DNA of 64,000 bases, taken from Apoderus coryli. Taxonomy: Eukaryota; Arthropoda; Insecta; Coleoptera; Attelabidae. Positions 1-12,305 of the stretch are shown here, in pieces; positions within the stretch are counted from its first letter, which is position 1; each line of letters starts with the position of its first letter. The notes under the pieces were generated by a model. That model was not told the origin of the DNA. It saw nothing but the letters and a program-made list of their open reading frames with translations, and did no database searches. Both the position numbers and the translations under genes were made by a program. The stretch lies in contig OU452205.1 in NCBI GenBank assembly GCA_911728435.2, positions 13,150,260 through 13,214,259 on the forward strand, read 5' to 3'.

Positions 1-678
1 TTCCTAACAGTACCTTTTTGTTGGGTAATAAACCGGCTAACATTTTTGCTCATTACCAAGTCTCTAAAGTAAACATCAAAAAAGTTATTATGTTTTAAAA
101 GAACGCGAGTAATTTTAATCGATTCTGTGACCGTAAAAAACAGTCACTAAAGAAAAAATAGTAAAAATAAAACAATTTTTTAACTCCCTGTATCTCGAAA
201 AGGATTGCCCCTTTGGCAACTTATTTTGAGCAGTTCTGTCACCTCTAGCAATATCGCCATGTGTTTCGGAAACTCCCTGTATATAAGACGGTAAGATAAT
301 GCTTTACCAGCGAGTGGAAAACGTTGATCCACGAGCAACGAAGGAGCAAGTGGATTAATTCGACGAACATGTAAAGCTTTTTCCGTCATGTATAATATTT
401 TATTCTAGGACCGGAATATTTTCTCTAACAACTAATAAAATGGCACTCTAGTTTGTTAATTGGAAGACAAATTGACGTTTTCCCTCGGTTTACAGTGACG
501 CATTTTGCCTTTATCGAATTATGTAACGTTTGATTGAAGTTTTCGAAAGAAAAAAAGTGCGATTTTAATAAACAAAGTATTAATAATAGTAATAATGACT
601 TTTATTTACCGATTCAGCTATAAAAATCTTTCATATATTTTTTGGTAAAATAGTCCATATTAACGAGGAGTATAATAT
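1..678. other. Gene-free AT-rich stretch
   Basis: No supported gene. Two short 'actccctgtat' strings near 184 and 272 resemble the ends of the CAGGGTG-type repeats seen elsewhere in the window, so this is probably decayed repeat sequence. The 69-codon minus-strand frame at 180-389 has no recognisable domain. Confidence 0.4.
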
Positions 679-832
679 ACAGGGTGTTTCAGAAAGACAT
701 GGCCAAAATTTGTGAGCGAAACTCTAATCATGAAAAAAACCTAAATTGTAATTTTTCGAAAAGTCCTTATTTACAAACATGCAGGGTGTTAAAGATGACT
801 GCCTGAGGACGATTTTTTTGAAATATTTTCGA
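679..832. mobile_element. CAGGGTG-type DNA-transposon fragment
   Basis: Begins TATACAGGGTGTTTC and contains a second internal CAGGGTGTT at about 782. A clearly related copy lies in inverted orientation at 58456-58598. Flanking TA and the CAGGGTG end match the pattern of the Tc1/mariner-derived foldback elements found repeatedly in this window. No transposase is visible here. Confidence 0.55.
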
Positions 833-1369
833 AACGAGTAAAGATCTATTAACCAAATGTAGCATATTTATTCACCTAGTTAAGTGCCATTGCTTGGCGA
901 CATTGCGGGAAATACTAATAGACTGCGGATTTAAATATAAAAAATTGACAATAGAATGGTTGTAATGAAATCAAGAAGAAATGTAGAATTGCGAGAAGAA
1001 TGCTTAGAAAGATTATCGTCAGTCAGGTAGTTATATAGTTTATTCACGACGCGTTGTTGAAATATGGTATGCCTTCAAACTGATAGATGTATGCCGCCGA
1101 TTTCAATTGACAACATATCTTATAGATATAGATAGATATAGTATAACGGCAGCATTGTGTTAAATTATTTACCGGTTTTTTCAAAATAAAAATCCTAGTA
1201 GCACTAATAGCAATGGTGAGGTATGTAAAGTTCTAGCAACTATGCTATTGCAATCACTCATTTTAGACTCCCTACCGGATACACTCATCCAGCGATCAAA
1301 CTCCATTCGTCCACGCTAAACTAAAACCGCCATCTACCTAATGTAGGAATTGCGTATTATAAATGAGCG
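833..1369. other. Gene-free stretch
   Basis: Nothing recognisable beyond short GATA-like tandem strings near 1120-1140. Confidence 0.35.
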
Positions 1370-2465
1370 TTGGCTTCTATTCCCATTATTGCCAATCGGG
1401 AAGCTTCAGTGGATTCATATTTTGGTAAACCATTTGATTTTGCAAACTTATCTAGATTTTTTAAGGCTTTGGACACTATCAATCGCAGATTGTTGATACC
1501 TAAACTAACGTTTAACGGTTTTGATGGTGCGTATTTGTCCTTATTTAATTCATATTGATCTTTAAGAAAACAAAAAGTTGATCATAATGGCCAGTGTTCG
1601 ATTGTCTCGGATACTACATCTGGTGTGCCACAGGGTCAATTCTAGGGCCTCTATTATTTTTATTATTATTATACCTCAGAAGTTTTGAGTTCGTTAAATC
1701 ATTGTAGCTTAAAGGTCTTTGCGGATGATACGCATGTTTATTACTCTTTTAAAACTAATGATTGTGTTGAAGCCTGCCAGAGAGTCAATGCTGACCTTGA
1801 TATTCTATACACACATTCCACCAATCATAATTTAAAATTGAATCCATTAATATCGGATATGTTGTTGTTTAGTAATAGAACAGAAGTGTTTCCTCTGCAA
1901 CGAACTTAAGTAAAGAACATGTTGCAGAGGTCATTTTCCACTTTGAAACTTTTGTATTCCCATAGACATGTTTTGAACGTGAAGCTCAAACGTAGTCTCT
2001 GTGATTTACTAATTTTATACAATTTTAATTTTACTGTGATTTTGTTTACGGTCCCATGTTGGACGTTTTTGATAGAGGAGCTACTCAGGGAATTCAGAAT
2101 TGTCGTGCTAGGTTTCCAATGAGTTTAGGAGGTTGACACCAAATACATTTAAAAGTCGTTTTAAGTTTAGTATAGCTTTTAGATAAAATGATACATCCAG
2201 TGAATTTCAAATCTGATTGTCTTAATTTGTTTTTTTTTTCTTTCTCTTTTGCTACTGTCCATGGGGGATGGAGTTGCGTGGATATGCTTTTTTTGTCTTC
2301 TCTTTTTACTTTTTGCATGTTTTTACTGTTAAGTTCTTTTCTGCGGTTAACTAGAGTAGCTTTAAGCTAGACTTCGCCTTTTTAGTTGTCGTATGTGTTT
2401 TTTGTTTGGGTACTTCCCAACATGGATATGTATTTACTTTGGAAATAAAGAAGATTTATTATTAT
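1370..2465 (+). pseudogene. Decayed jockey-like LINE (reverse transcriptase relic)
   Basis: Pieces of a non-LTR reverse transcriptase appear in order but in shifted frames. A 'KALDTINRRLLIPKL' block comes first (about 1465-1505). A 'TSGVPQGS'-like block follows near 1618-1650, and a catalytic 'FADDTHVYYSF' box near 1717-1750. A C-terminal part with several stops follows. The 3' end has an AATAAA-like 'gaaataaag' and a short (ATT)n tail ending near 2463, as expected for a LINE integrated on the plus strand. It is far more decayed than the related element at 34591-36096. Confidence 0.75.
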
Positions 2466-2600
2466 GATTTGACTTAGTTTCCGGGTATTAAATATTTTTC
2501 AAACTATTTCAATGTACCTAGAAATGGGATACCAAATACTTGTTTTTCAAATTTCTCTTTATCGAACGAAAAACACTGTTTTCTGTAAAACACTGTACTC

Positions 2601-2800
2601 TATAAAAGGGGAAGCCATTCAAGTTGAAAGCGTCGTCGGTGGTGGTGACCTGCCGCCGCATTTACACATGGATCGCCACCCGCCTCTCTCTTTGGCTCGC
2701 ATCGCATCGTTTCCACAATTAAGCCCAAGGGATTTTCTGGTGAATGTAGAGTGGAAAGCAGCAGGCACTAGCACCACCAAGGGTAAACCGACAACTAGGG
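2601..2800 (+). promoter_or_regulatory. Candidate core promoter and GC-rich leader
   Basis: A good TATA box, TATAAAAGG, at 2601-2609 stands immediately before an abrupt GC-rich patch (2630-2800) in otherwise AT-rich DNA. The patch contains possible splice donors, for example GGGTAAAC near 2780 and 2797. This could be the first exon of an unrecognised gene. No known protein is visible, and the 98-codon frame across it shows no domain. Confidence 0.3.
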
Positions 2801-2912
2801 TAAACTGATAAAGATATATAGTGTGTCCCACTTAGAATGCATCCCACTCAACTATTTTATAATAACAGCGGCCAATAGACTCAGTTGCAGTCCTCGAGGC
2901 AATAGTTCCACC

Positions 2913-3020
2913 TTAAAAATATGTGGCATAGCTTAGAAGTTCTCTGGATTTATCTGGAATTATAGCGGCTATTCCAACATTCCATGCTTCCTCAAGAGAT
3001 TCACATTCACAGTCACTCAT
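2913..3020 (-). pseudogene. Possible Crypton N-terminal relic
   Basis: A 35-codon ORF with an acidic start (MSDCECESLEEAW) followed by an 'IIPDKSREL' string. This resembles the N-terminal 'LLPEKSR' segment of the Crypton tyrosine recombinase pseudogene at 47887-48942. The frame stops directly afterwards. The match rests on a short motif only, so this is tentative. Confidence 0.3.
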
Positions 3021-3068
3021 TTTCAATAATAATATTTATTTAAATATGTTCTGACCACAGAAATCTTA

Positions 3069-3090
3069 TATTATATATATATATATATAC
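3069..3090. repeat. (TA)n microsatellite
   Basis: Run of alternating TA. Confidence 0.8.
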
Positions 3091-3317
3091 TCTAGAATGA
3101 TAATCCCGTAGTACAAAAATGTAACCAAAAGTGTAGAGCTGTCCATAATGCGCATGATCACCAGTAACTTATTTTTCAACAGGACCGGCTTTGATTAAAT
3201 GTAATATTACTGTTATAGGTATATTTAAAATTAAATTTTACCATTTGGTAACATTCAAATAAAAAAATGGAATAAAGGAATTTAAGAAATAAAAAATTAC
3301 ATTAAATATCTAAATAC

Positions 3318-3323
3318 TTTATT
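3318..3323 (-). terminator. Polyadenylation signal for the THAP gene
   Basis: AATAAA on the minus strand, about 160 nt past the stop codon of the THAP-domain reading frame at 3480. Position and strand fit the 3' end of that transcript. Confidence 0.45.
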
Positions 3324-3479
3324 GTCCAACAGGTACAACCCAATAATAATAAATCTAAGCAGAAACGAGAAATAAGTAAAAATTCTAATACTGGAAAATA
3401 TCTTAAGGACTTGAGCATTCTAATTATTTATTTTATTATTATATAATATTTGTTTGTTTATACAACCACCTTAGGCGTC

Positions 3480-4136
3480 TTACCTCTCTACAGCCTTCAA
3501 AGAAGAGGTGCAAGAAACAGTGACTTCACAAATATTTTCCGTGTCCATGTAAACCACTTCCATATTATCCGTACTACTCGGAATAGTATTTTGTGACAAA
3601 ACATGGTTGGTAGAACTTGTATTCTCAGCAATTTCATGGAGGATTCTATAATTAAGTATATTCCAGTTTAACAACAGAATTCAAACGAACTTTGTATACC
3701 TACACAACGTAGGAAATATATTCTTGACATACATATCATGCATTTTTGACAGACTGCTTTTAAGTAACCAGTGTCAAACGATTAAAAATTTAACTTCCAC
3801 TCTCATTTACATAATCTCTTCTTTTCAACAAAAGTTTGGGAACTGCATCGGGTACGAGGGTGATCCTCTTGCCGTCTTCTCTACAAATGATATCTTCTGC
3901 AGCGAAATGCTTACTGCATATGACATTCCCATCACATAAATTTTCTGTACTAGGATCCCAATGCCCGCATCCAAACATCATGTCTTTTTTTTGTCAAGCT
4001 AAAAATGAGTATCATGTCAATGGTATCCTATTGACTCAAACTCAGACTGTTAGAAACCCGAAACAATAACTTACTGAAAATATTTAATACCAGGAATGAC
4101 ACCTTCATTTTTACACCACAACACTATACATTTCAT
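3480..4136 (-). pseudogene. THAP zinc-finger domain gene, frameshifted
   Basis: Exon 1 (4136-4075) encodes MKCIVLWCKNEG..., giving the first C-x4-C pair of a THAP C2CH finger, and ends at a consensus GTAAGT donor. The next exon starts after an AG at 3999-4000 and joins in phase to give 'HLTKKRHDVWMRALG', the THAP W-x2-A helix. It then needs a one-base frame shift near 3955 to continue as 'HWDPSTENL...ICSKHF...LVPDAVPKL'. That part carries the zinc-binding C and H and the terminal AVP motif (to 3790). A third candidate exon (3645-3480) follows a TTATAG acceptor, is serine/threonine-rich, and ends in a stop at an AGAG|GTAAGA sequence. THAP domains bind DNA and occur in host regulators and P-element transposases. 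The frameshift suggests a decayed copy, or a sequencing or polymorphic indel. Confidence 0.65.
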
Positions 4137-4139
4137 TGT

Positions 4140-6500
4140 TTGTTAAATAAACGAACTAAAACCAAAATAACAAATATTAAAAACAATTTTAATCACAAAT
4201 AGGTATATCTATCAACAATTAAAATATACCACGAATAAAACCATAACTCAATTATAAAACCTATCTGAATTGTTGTGAAGTCGACTCTGACAGATATTCC
4301 CACTACGAGAAACGTCATTTGCGAAAACAGACGCTGTTGCGAAATCTCCTAAATTTAATAAGATTTGGAAAAAAATGTTTCGTTCATATTGCTGAAAACT
4401 AAACAGTATGCAATTTTACCGATAACATTTAATTATTTGATTTTGTCAAGCAGTTTCGTATGACGCAACATATGGATTTATTTATAAAACAGATATGTCG
4501 CATAAATTCTGTAAGGCGAACGACAAAATAGTTTTAAATATGGCAGCGCTGTACTGAAAATAAGATACTGAGGAGCATGCGTAGATCGTGAAAACTCTGC
4601 ATACCCGTTACACTTTTTGGTATTCGGCTGGATTTAATTAGCATTCTAGAGTACATATATAATATAAGATTTCTATGGTAGGTATGTGTGTAAAATGTGA
4701 GCCCATGTAGCCCATTACTCAAACTAAAGATTAATAAAAAATTTATATTTCAAAGGTAAGTGATTCTTGCACTTGTAACAACCATACTTACCTATATCTC
4801 AAAGGAGTAGAAATTAAGACGCATAAGGTGAGGACTAAATTATACAATACACATCCTTAACAAAACTCAATTCTTAACTAAGCTGTTCGATATTGATAAT
4901 TTTCGTTTATTTTCCGCACAAAGAGATATGACACCAATAACTTGAGAGAAACGCAGTGATATCTGACATGCGAAAAGACATAGCATAAACTATCTCCAAA
5001 TGGATACATCCCCTTTAAAACGGACATCCAACCTAGTCGGCTCATCTGCACTACATATACTACTACCCGTATAATATAGATCATAGAGCATAGAGAGCTG
5101 GAAGCGTATAGGGCTGGGCTCGTATAATATTTCGAAAGAGCATAAAAGATAGAACTAGTGCGATGTTATACAGAGAATATGGAATTGAGATACACCACTT
5201 GTAAAGTTTCGTCTTGTGACCATGAATTAACATTAACCTAAACTGACAATAATTTAGGATTCGCGATTGTATAAATTATTAACAGCGTAGGTGAAAACGG
5301 AACGACGCGACGATTTCCCACTGAATTTTGATATGCAACGTAATTAATTGCATGTGCGATTAATATATTCTATTCAAAGAAGTCGAATTGGTAAAATGAG
5401 CTTAAACCGTGTTCAAATACATATTAAATTAAAATTAGAAAATACTCAATTATTAGGGGGATCTTAGAAAGTAATAACTACGCAGACAGGATCTTCCTGG
5501 TAATTCTGCCTATATAAATATGTTTCGGATAGCCACAATTTTGTTAATGGTACCTACTTAATGAAAAGGGATGTGAATAGATAATAGAAGAATTAGAAGG
5601 TAAAATGCAAACATCTCCCATTCAAATTAAGTATATTCATTATATACCTAAACTATCTAACCACTCAAAATTTCCCATTAAAATCAACCTTACTTCTTAA
5701 ATTCTTAACTTTTGACTGAGTTATTGGGAAAGATGACAGAGACTATGTTATATAAGTTTAGATATTTGTTGAAAAATAGGGAGAGAAATATCCTCACAAC
5801 GTTGCGTAATAAATACTCATTTATAACACTGGTCTCTTGCCTACGAAAGTGTAGAAGGGCCATACCACAGCCTTCTTTAGACAAGCCATGAAACAGTATA
5901 TTTGGCAACGTTGCGTGCCAGTCGATTTGGGTTTACATTATTACATTGTAACACGCAGTCTAATTAAATCAGTGCTTATGGAGCTTAATTACAAAAGTTT
6001 TATATAAAACTAGTGTGTATAAATATATCGTCTAAATTTTGTGTAACTTACAATACCGAATAAAATGTTAGTCAATGAAATAAAGTAATTTTCTTGGACT
6101 CTTTGACGGTGGTTAAAATTGCGGGATGTCTATAGAGATAGTAATTGGTTTTATTTTTTTGTCGTGGAAAGCCTTCTTTTTATAAAAATAGTAGTGATAA
6201 ATGTGTATAAATATATCCTCTAAATTTTCTGTAAGTTACAAGCTGTTTTTTAGTAAAATAAAGTGGTATACGCTGCGGAATTGTGTTTGTCGTATACCTA
6301 ACTGAGGGGTGGAAGTATATTTTGTAAGACGGCTGTGTATATTTAAGAATTATTATTATTAAAAAATTGAGCTGGATTTTTTTTAGGCAAGTACCTGATC
6401 TTTTTATTTTTGATTCTTGGTTCTTAGTCAATTTTATTATGCCAGTAAAATAGCAGAGTAATAACAGTTTTTCTATTTCCCAAAGATAATTATTTAAAAC
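4140..6500. other. Gene-free AT-rich stretch
   Basis: No coding frame with a recognisable domain, no strong repeat structure and no RNA gene seen. The upstream region of the THAP gene (4140-4300) shows no TATA box in the expected place. Confidence 0.4.
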
Positions 6501-6501
6501 A

Positions 6502-6635
6502 GAAATGGTTACAGGCTGTTCCTAGATATAATTGTAACATGTCAAAGACCACGGTATTTTGTTGTGTTGAAATGGTTACAGGCTATTCCTAGATATAATT
6601 GTAACCCGTCAAAGACCACGATATTTTGTTGTAAA
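6502..6635. repeat. Tandem duplication, 67 bp x 2
   Basis: Two head-to-tail copies starting GAAATGGTTACAGGCT at 6502 and 6569, differing at only a few positions. Confidence 0.9.
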
Positions 6636-6844
6636 CACTTTTCTGAGAGCCAAATTATACGGGAGGATAACTACCGCCAACCGGGTGTAATTTTAAATTC
6701 CCTATAAAGCTAAACTTGAACCCAATGCGTGTTCATCTATTTTTCCAAATTTGTCTAAATATTTGTTAAAAGAGTCCCAATCCCTAGAAAATAAATTAAT
6801 CGAAGAACGAAAATGAGAACAAATCGAACGTTCGAAACAAAAAA

Positions 6845-6915
6845 AAATTCGCGTGCAGCACAGTACACGTGATAGAAGTGAATACTTCTTTCTCGAGAGA
6901 GAGAGACGCCGCTAT
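6845..6915. repeat. Copy of a foldback terminal repeat
   Basis: The core GCAGCACAGTACACGTGATA and the following GAAGTGAATACTTC segment recur in inverted orientation at 12235-12302. Probably a solo end of the same MITE family. Confidence 0.6.
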
Positions 6916-7060
6916 ATACATAATAAAAAAAATAATTATTCATAAAGGCCGATTTAATCGAAAGTTTAGAAGATCTTTTAAGTTTAAGTAAAATGAATGC
7001 TTCTAATATCTGGAATATTAAAACAAATTAAAATTTAGAATTCTATGTTACAAAATACGA

Positions 7061-7108
7061 TTACAAAATTATTTACAAAATTATTTACAAAATTATTTAC
7101 AAAATTTT
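7061..7108. repeat. 12-bp tandem repeat x 4
   Basis: Four consecutive copies of TTACAAAATTAT, the last one with a one-base change. Confidence 0.9.
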
Positions 7109-7275
7109 CGTTACGACCGCTCACCGGCACAAGTATGTATAGTAGACTGGTTTACTAACCGTTTTGCGGTGTTGGCACTATTCGTTCATGGATTGTCCAG
7201 AAATGGCTGTGAAACGATTCGACGTTGCCAAATTTACTTGTTCATGGCTGTGGCCATACAATATATATTTTTTTA

Positions 7276-7412
7276 ATTCTCACTCTTTTGTAGAATTCTG
7301 TAAAAAAACTTTATTTTATCATTCTGACTTTTTTGCAGAATGACGTAAAACAATTCAGAATAATTATTATTCTGACTTTTTTTGCAGAATTCTGGAAAAA
7401 TATTCGGAATGA
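7276..7412. repeat. ~46-bp tandem repeat x 3
   Basis: Units beginning ATTCT(G/C)AC near 7276, 7321 and 7369, each with a GCAGAAT or GTAGAAT partner that makes a small imperfect hairpin. The repetitive minus-strand peptide (FCKKSQN/ILQKSQND/ILQKSEN) is only the translation of this repeat. Confidence 0.7.
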
Positions 7413-8004
7413 TAAAAAATTCTCTCATATTAACATACTGATACAACGAATCGTCTTTTAAGTTATATTCTTTTTTAAAATTGTGTTGTTTGATCGTTTC
7501 TAATAAAACATTTTTTACTGGAAGTTTTTCTGGAATGTTTATATTTTTAGATGTCATAAACTTTAATATAGGGTGTACACAATTATTAGTAAGCAAATTT
7601 AAGATCATTCAAATGGAACACCCTGTTATTATAATATTACCTGAACAAGATGCAGATTTTAATTCTCAATGAATTTTGTTGAGGGTTGTCAGTACTCAAA
7701 TTGCTTCATTTTCGCGCAAAATACGTTTTTCTATTATTTAGACCAGATTTTTTGATATTCCTGCAAATACCTAGCAGACTCACATGAAAACGGTTAGTCA
7801 GATGATGTTAATTATTTTAATTAAAAAAACACAGTTATATTCAAATTAAAGAAATGAAAATAACATGCAGGAAAAAGTGAAAATGAACCAAAACAAAAAA
7901 AGTCATTCGGTGTGTACTAGAAAATGGAAATCATTTGGAAAATATTTTATGATTAGGTTGGTTGGTCATTCATTATTTATGGTTTAGTAGTGAGGATTAC
8001 TATT

Positions 8005-8665
8005 TATTAATGAAGCCGCAAACGAGAATTTCTTTAAATTTGTGCTATTTACAGACGAAAAGACGTTACATATAAATGGTTTTGTGAATAGGCATAATTT
8101 TCATTTTCATGATACCATAAATCCCCATAAAGTGCATGTTAATAGTTATCAACACATATAGAGGATCAATGTTAGGGTCGAGTAGTGAATGATTCTGTGG
8201 TTGATCCTCATTTTTTCTTAAATTTCTTACGGTACGATTTTCCGCGCTTAACCGAAGATCTTTCCAACTTTGTAAGACAGCAGATGTGGCTTCAGCTGGT
8301 ATTTAGAAACTAGATCTATGTTATGTGCAAACGTCAGGGCACATATCTCCGGACAATTTCCAGAGAGGTGGGTTGGAAGGCGGGGTTTGTTATAGTTAAT
8401 ATTAACTCGTTTTTGTTTGTTTTATTGAATGTTCAACTTCTAGGTCCCACTGCATGGCCACCCAGATCTCCGAATTTAACCATAATGGTTCTTTTTGTGG
8501 GGAATGGTTAAATCTGATGTGTATCGTTTTGAAGCCATAACCAGAGAAGACATGCTGGAACAGATACAGCAGTCGTTCAGACGTATTACCCCTGCTATGC
8601 TGCGAGCAGCAAAAACATCTGTTTCACGTAGGTTTAATTTGTGTTTGCAGCAAAGGGTAGCAGTG
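8005..8665 (+). pseudogene. Tc1/mariner-superfamily transposase relic
   Basis: Frame-shifted pieces of an IS630/Tc1-type transposase lie in order: 'NENFFKFVLFTDEKTLHINGFVNRHN' split across 8010-8100 (the first catalytic Asp in TDE), then 'PTAWPPRSPNLT' at 8446-8480. A 'DVYRFEAITREDMLEQIQQ' block and the C-terminal 'SRRFNLCLQQ' follow, to about 8650. Several indels and stops separate the blocks. No clear terminal repeats remain. Confidence 0.7.
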
Positions 8666-8669
8666 GTGT

Positions 8670-10040
8670 TAAAGATCTGCTTTTATCCAAAAATTCTTCT
8701 AGTTTCTTTCCTGACGCCGTTATTACTTTTGATATCGTAAAATTTAAAATGAAATTTTTGCAAAATAATCCATTCCTGACGTGGAGCATAAATGATAGAA
8801 ATTTAAAATGAAACTTTTGGATTAGGTTGGTGGTCAAATATTGAGACAAGAGCTATTGTATACATTTTTATTATACCAAGGTGATATTGTTGAGTGTCAT
8901 TTACACTATCCTAATTAAAACATATCAAAATAGTTAACCTACGCCTATGAGTTACTTTCGTTCTTTTAAAATATCTATTTTATCTACTTGCTGTTTTTTT
9001 TGTAATCAGATTGATGAGAGAATTCCCATCTCTCATCGACACTGTAGATATTAATTTCATTATATTTTATTTAGTTGCTGTTATATGTTCGCAAACAATG
9101 TTAAAAACATTTTTACGGAATTTGACCAGATCAGATTTCTATGGTAGGTATTAGACTCTGTGTCACTGTAATCTAATTTTAAAATGTTATGTTCGTCTGT
9201 TTGCTCATCGTCCTTTTGTTGAATGTTTATTTTTATTTATACAACTTTTAGTTCATTGAGGTTTTATGTTTTTTAGCCTGATGATGTGCACGAAACGTTG
9301 CAATAGAATTTAAAATTCAGAATTACTGAGTTTTATTTAGTCCCAATACCCAAAAAAAATTGATAAATTGAAACATAGTGGGATGATAGTTTGATAATTG
9401 ATTGTGATATTGTTATTTTAGAAGCATGAAAACTATTTCCTAAATGTCGTGTACATAAATAAGTTTCTGAAACTAACTTTAATGGATATTTATTTCGGTT
9501 CATGTTTTTCAAGGATTTCCAATTAACCAGTCAATTAGTGTTCTTCACCACCAAGCTGATTACCAGTTGCTTTTCTTGATTAAAATCCTTCTTGTTCTGA
9601 TTTTGTTTTCGTAAGCTACGCTTCCAGTAGGATCGAATATGCCATTTAGTGTATGCAGCATTCAGGATGTCTATTGTTTGAATATTTTTGATCATAGACA
9701 CGTGAACAGAAAAAACAGATCTCAAACACATTCGCCAATAAGGTTATCATTTGATTTTATTGTAAATATTTTAATTTTTAGTTTTTTGTAATAAAAAAGT
9801 TTTGCCTTAATAGTTATGTTAAATATAATTGAAAATATAAATTATTGAGAACAAGATGTGGTGGGGACATCTAGTCTGAGCAGGCAATATGCCCGGTGAA
9901 ACAAAGTTGACAAATGATGGCCGGACAAAAATTAAAAACTCCATTATTTAATCATATTGCCAACACTAGATACGCCCGAATTCCCTAGCGGGCGGCTTTA
10001 TTTACGAATTGCTTATTAAATATCGTAACAAGACTTTCAA
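8670..10040. other. Gene-free stretch with one hammerhead-type motif
   Basis: No gene seen. Contains CTGATGA...GCACGAAAC at 9278-9296, a member of the recurrent hammerhead-like motif set (see findings), without a convincing outer stem. Confidence 0.35.
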
Positions 10041-10190
10041 TTATGTTAGAAATTTTCTTCACACTAGCTTGCTTTCACCAGACGAGCGTTTCGTTGATAC
10101 ACAACGCATTAGTGGTAGTATAAGATGTTGGAAATGTGAAACGGTCCGTCTGGTGAAATCAAGGTAGTGTGAAGGAAATTTCCAACATAA
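10041..10190. mobile_element. Hairpin MITE, 150 bp
   Basis: The left arm from TTATGTTAGAAATTTTCTTC (10041) to about 10092 pairs with the right arm 10138-10190 through about 50 positions with few mismatches. A loop of about 45 nt remains. A compact foldback element with no coding capacity. Confidence 0.75.
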
Positions 10191-11880
10191 TGTCACACCT
10201 GGTATATTGTAATAAAAAATATTGCATCCGGTCGAACTAAGTATTTCTCGCTGATTATTAATCATGTAATTCATGAATCTAACATCGGTATTGTATCTAC
10301 GAAATAGACAAAATTTGCTGATTCTCATTTTTCCACACAAGCGGTACGACGCCAGGAATAGACAATTTCATTGGTCGATATTGGAGACTTGGCAGCTCGG
10401 ACCATGAAGTCTCCCTGAGTTGGAGTACATATGTGTCCGAATGCTCCGCCAGTTTCTCGTGCCACAAAACTCTCTTTTTTTTTGGTCTTCTCTCCAACTT
10501 CAGCAAAGTGAACTCCGAGTTTCAGAAGCAACGAAAAGCACTAATCTCCCCGTTGAGTAGTGTCTTTACTGAGTCTGAGTTAAATGAAGTGCAGTGCAGT
10601 GTAAAGTTTTATGTTAGTTTTAGCTACATTGGACAAAAGTTAAATTAGCAAAATAAAAATGTTTTTTACACACGTTTCATTCACCTAAAGGTAACATCAT
10701 CAGTGACAAACAATATGTTATTAGTGGCCGTGTTTTTAATAATTGTCATCTGATGAAGAAGTATGTTATTATAATGCTCTTGGTTTTAATAGTCAATCAG
10801 CTCTGGTCATAAAGATCTATTGCTACAAAAGAAGGTGTCCCTCAGAAAACTAGAACGATAGAAAGCTACTGTCATCAATATGTATAACTGTAGAAGCGGT
10901 AATTGCTGACTAGCTATGTTTTTTTCTGTTGGAATAGAGGACACCATATCAGCCTAAAATGTGCATGGCATGACCAGATCATGTGTTATGTGATTTACAC
11001 GATATAGGAGTTAGTTCGAAATTTTAAGACGATCCCAAGATATTTGTTTGCCTTCGAACTATCAATTTGGAAAAGGATTTGTTTTCGATTTTACTACTTA
11101 CTTTTCCTTCTTCCTGGCTAGTTGAGTGTGGAGGTTTATGGATTAAATCGGAAATATCAACTTTAATCTTTGTGTTATCGGGCGTCGAAAACTATTCTTC
11201 CAGCATTACTACTATTTTAATAATTGTTTACTTCCCTCTTTTTACTATAAATATACTGCTATATTTTGAGTAAATTGACGTCAAGGTTCACGGGCGTTGT
11301 TCTGTCTTAACACGTTTAGAAGATGTGTAATCTTAAATCGTGTGTGCTTTTGACACGGCGACCACGCCGTCTATATACATAGACAGTGGTATTCATATAG
11401 AAGACTAGGGCAAGAAAAGCGACTCCGGAATCCGCAGTGGTTATTCTTTCACTGGCAGCCGCAACGTGGATCGTGAAAGTTAATGATACGACGGCGTCGT
11501 TGCTTAGAATTGTTCCCGTCGGTAGCGTCGGTTGCTCGGTGTCCGCAACATAATAAAACAAGAATTATTATGATCATGCCATATGCGTTGCATGATAATA
11601 AAAGAACATTGTACTCTATAGAAATATATAATACTTGCTTTTATCGCTTTTTGATGTTTTTTCTGTTAGCCTTCACCCATTTTACATCGAGATCAAGCAT
11701 TGTTATAAAAGGTGGCCACTTAAACTTAAATTCATTAAGCGAAAATAACATCTAACTAAATGTAAAAGTGGATTAAAACACTAGTAAACAGTAACCACGA
11801 AATCATACACTAGGCGAGGCTTAGCTGGTTTAAAATGACCAGTAACGCAATAGGGCTGGAAGACGCCACTTTGCACAACA
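10191..11880. other. Gene-free stretch, GC-richer near 11340-11560
   Basis: No recognised gene. Two GC-richer patches (10370-10500 and 11340-11560) stand out from the AT background and carry frames on both strands, which is what base composition alone would give. A minus-strand CTGATGA...GAAAC motif lies at 10674-10703. Confidence 0.35.
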
Positions 11881-11882
11881 TT

Positions 11883-11928
11883 GTTATTTTACCATAAAGA
11901 CATAAGAGTGTTTTTATGGTAAAATAAC
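11883..11928. repeat. Perfect 16-bp inverted repeat
   Basis: GTTATTTTACCATAAA (11883-11898) and its exact reverse complement (11913-11928) are separated by 14 nt. Probably a MITE core or remnant. Confidence 0.85.
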
Positions 11929-12019
11929 CAATGGGAAGGAGTCAGGACTGCTATATCAGTGCAATTACTCAAAAATTTGCAGTATGAACTGCTTAAATAA
12001 TAGGTAATTATAATCATAA

Positions 12020-12305
12020 CTTTTTGAAGTGAATACTTCGTTGGCCGCATGAGAGTGATTTTTCAAGGTCGCGTCACGACACGATTTATAAAATTTTCGT
12101 CCCGCAAAAGAGATGAAGCATGTAACAAATATGAGGGAGAGAGAGACACTATATCCTATACCATACACTATTCTATATATAGCGGCTTAACGTTGCCTAT
12201 CCTTCGGTTGTCCCTTTTGTACCGTCATTTGTATTCCCTTCCTCTCTCGTGAAAGAAGTATTCACTTCTATCACGTGTACTGTGCTGCTCGCGTATTTTT
12301 TTTAG
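12020..12305. mobile_element. MITE with CACGTG-containing ends
   Basis: The left end has GAAGTGAATACTTCG (about 12026) and the right end has GAAGTATTCACTTC with TCACGTGTACTGTGCTGC (12254-12292). The right end is the inverted relative of 6845-6915. No ORF of note. Confidence 0.5.

Noticed and set aside
2512..2808. 98-codon plus-strand ORF
   Set aside because: Half AT-rich upstream sequence and half GC-rich patch, with an equally long minus-strand frame. No domain; kept only as a possible leader exon.
6180..6431. 83-codon minus-strand ORF
   Set aside because: Lys/Ile-rich frame in AT-rich sequence, no domain and no splice or promoter context.
7061..7108. Possible CRISPR-like repeat array
   Set aside because: Units are contiguous 12-bp copies without spacers, in a eukaryotic context.
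7273..7608. 111-codon minus-strand ORF with repeated KKSQN peptides
   Set aside because: The peptide repeat is just the translation of the 46-bp tandem repeat in AT-rich DNA.
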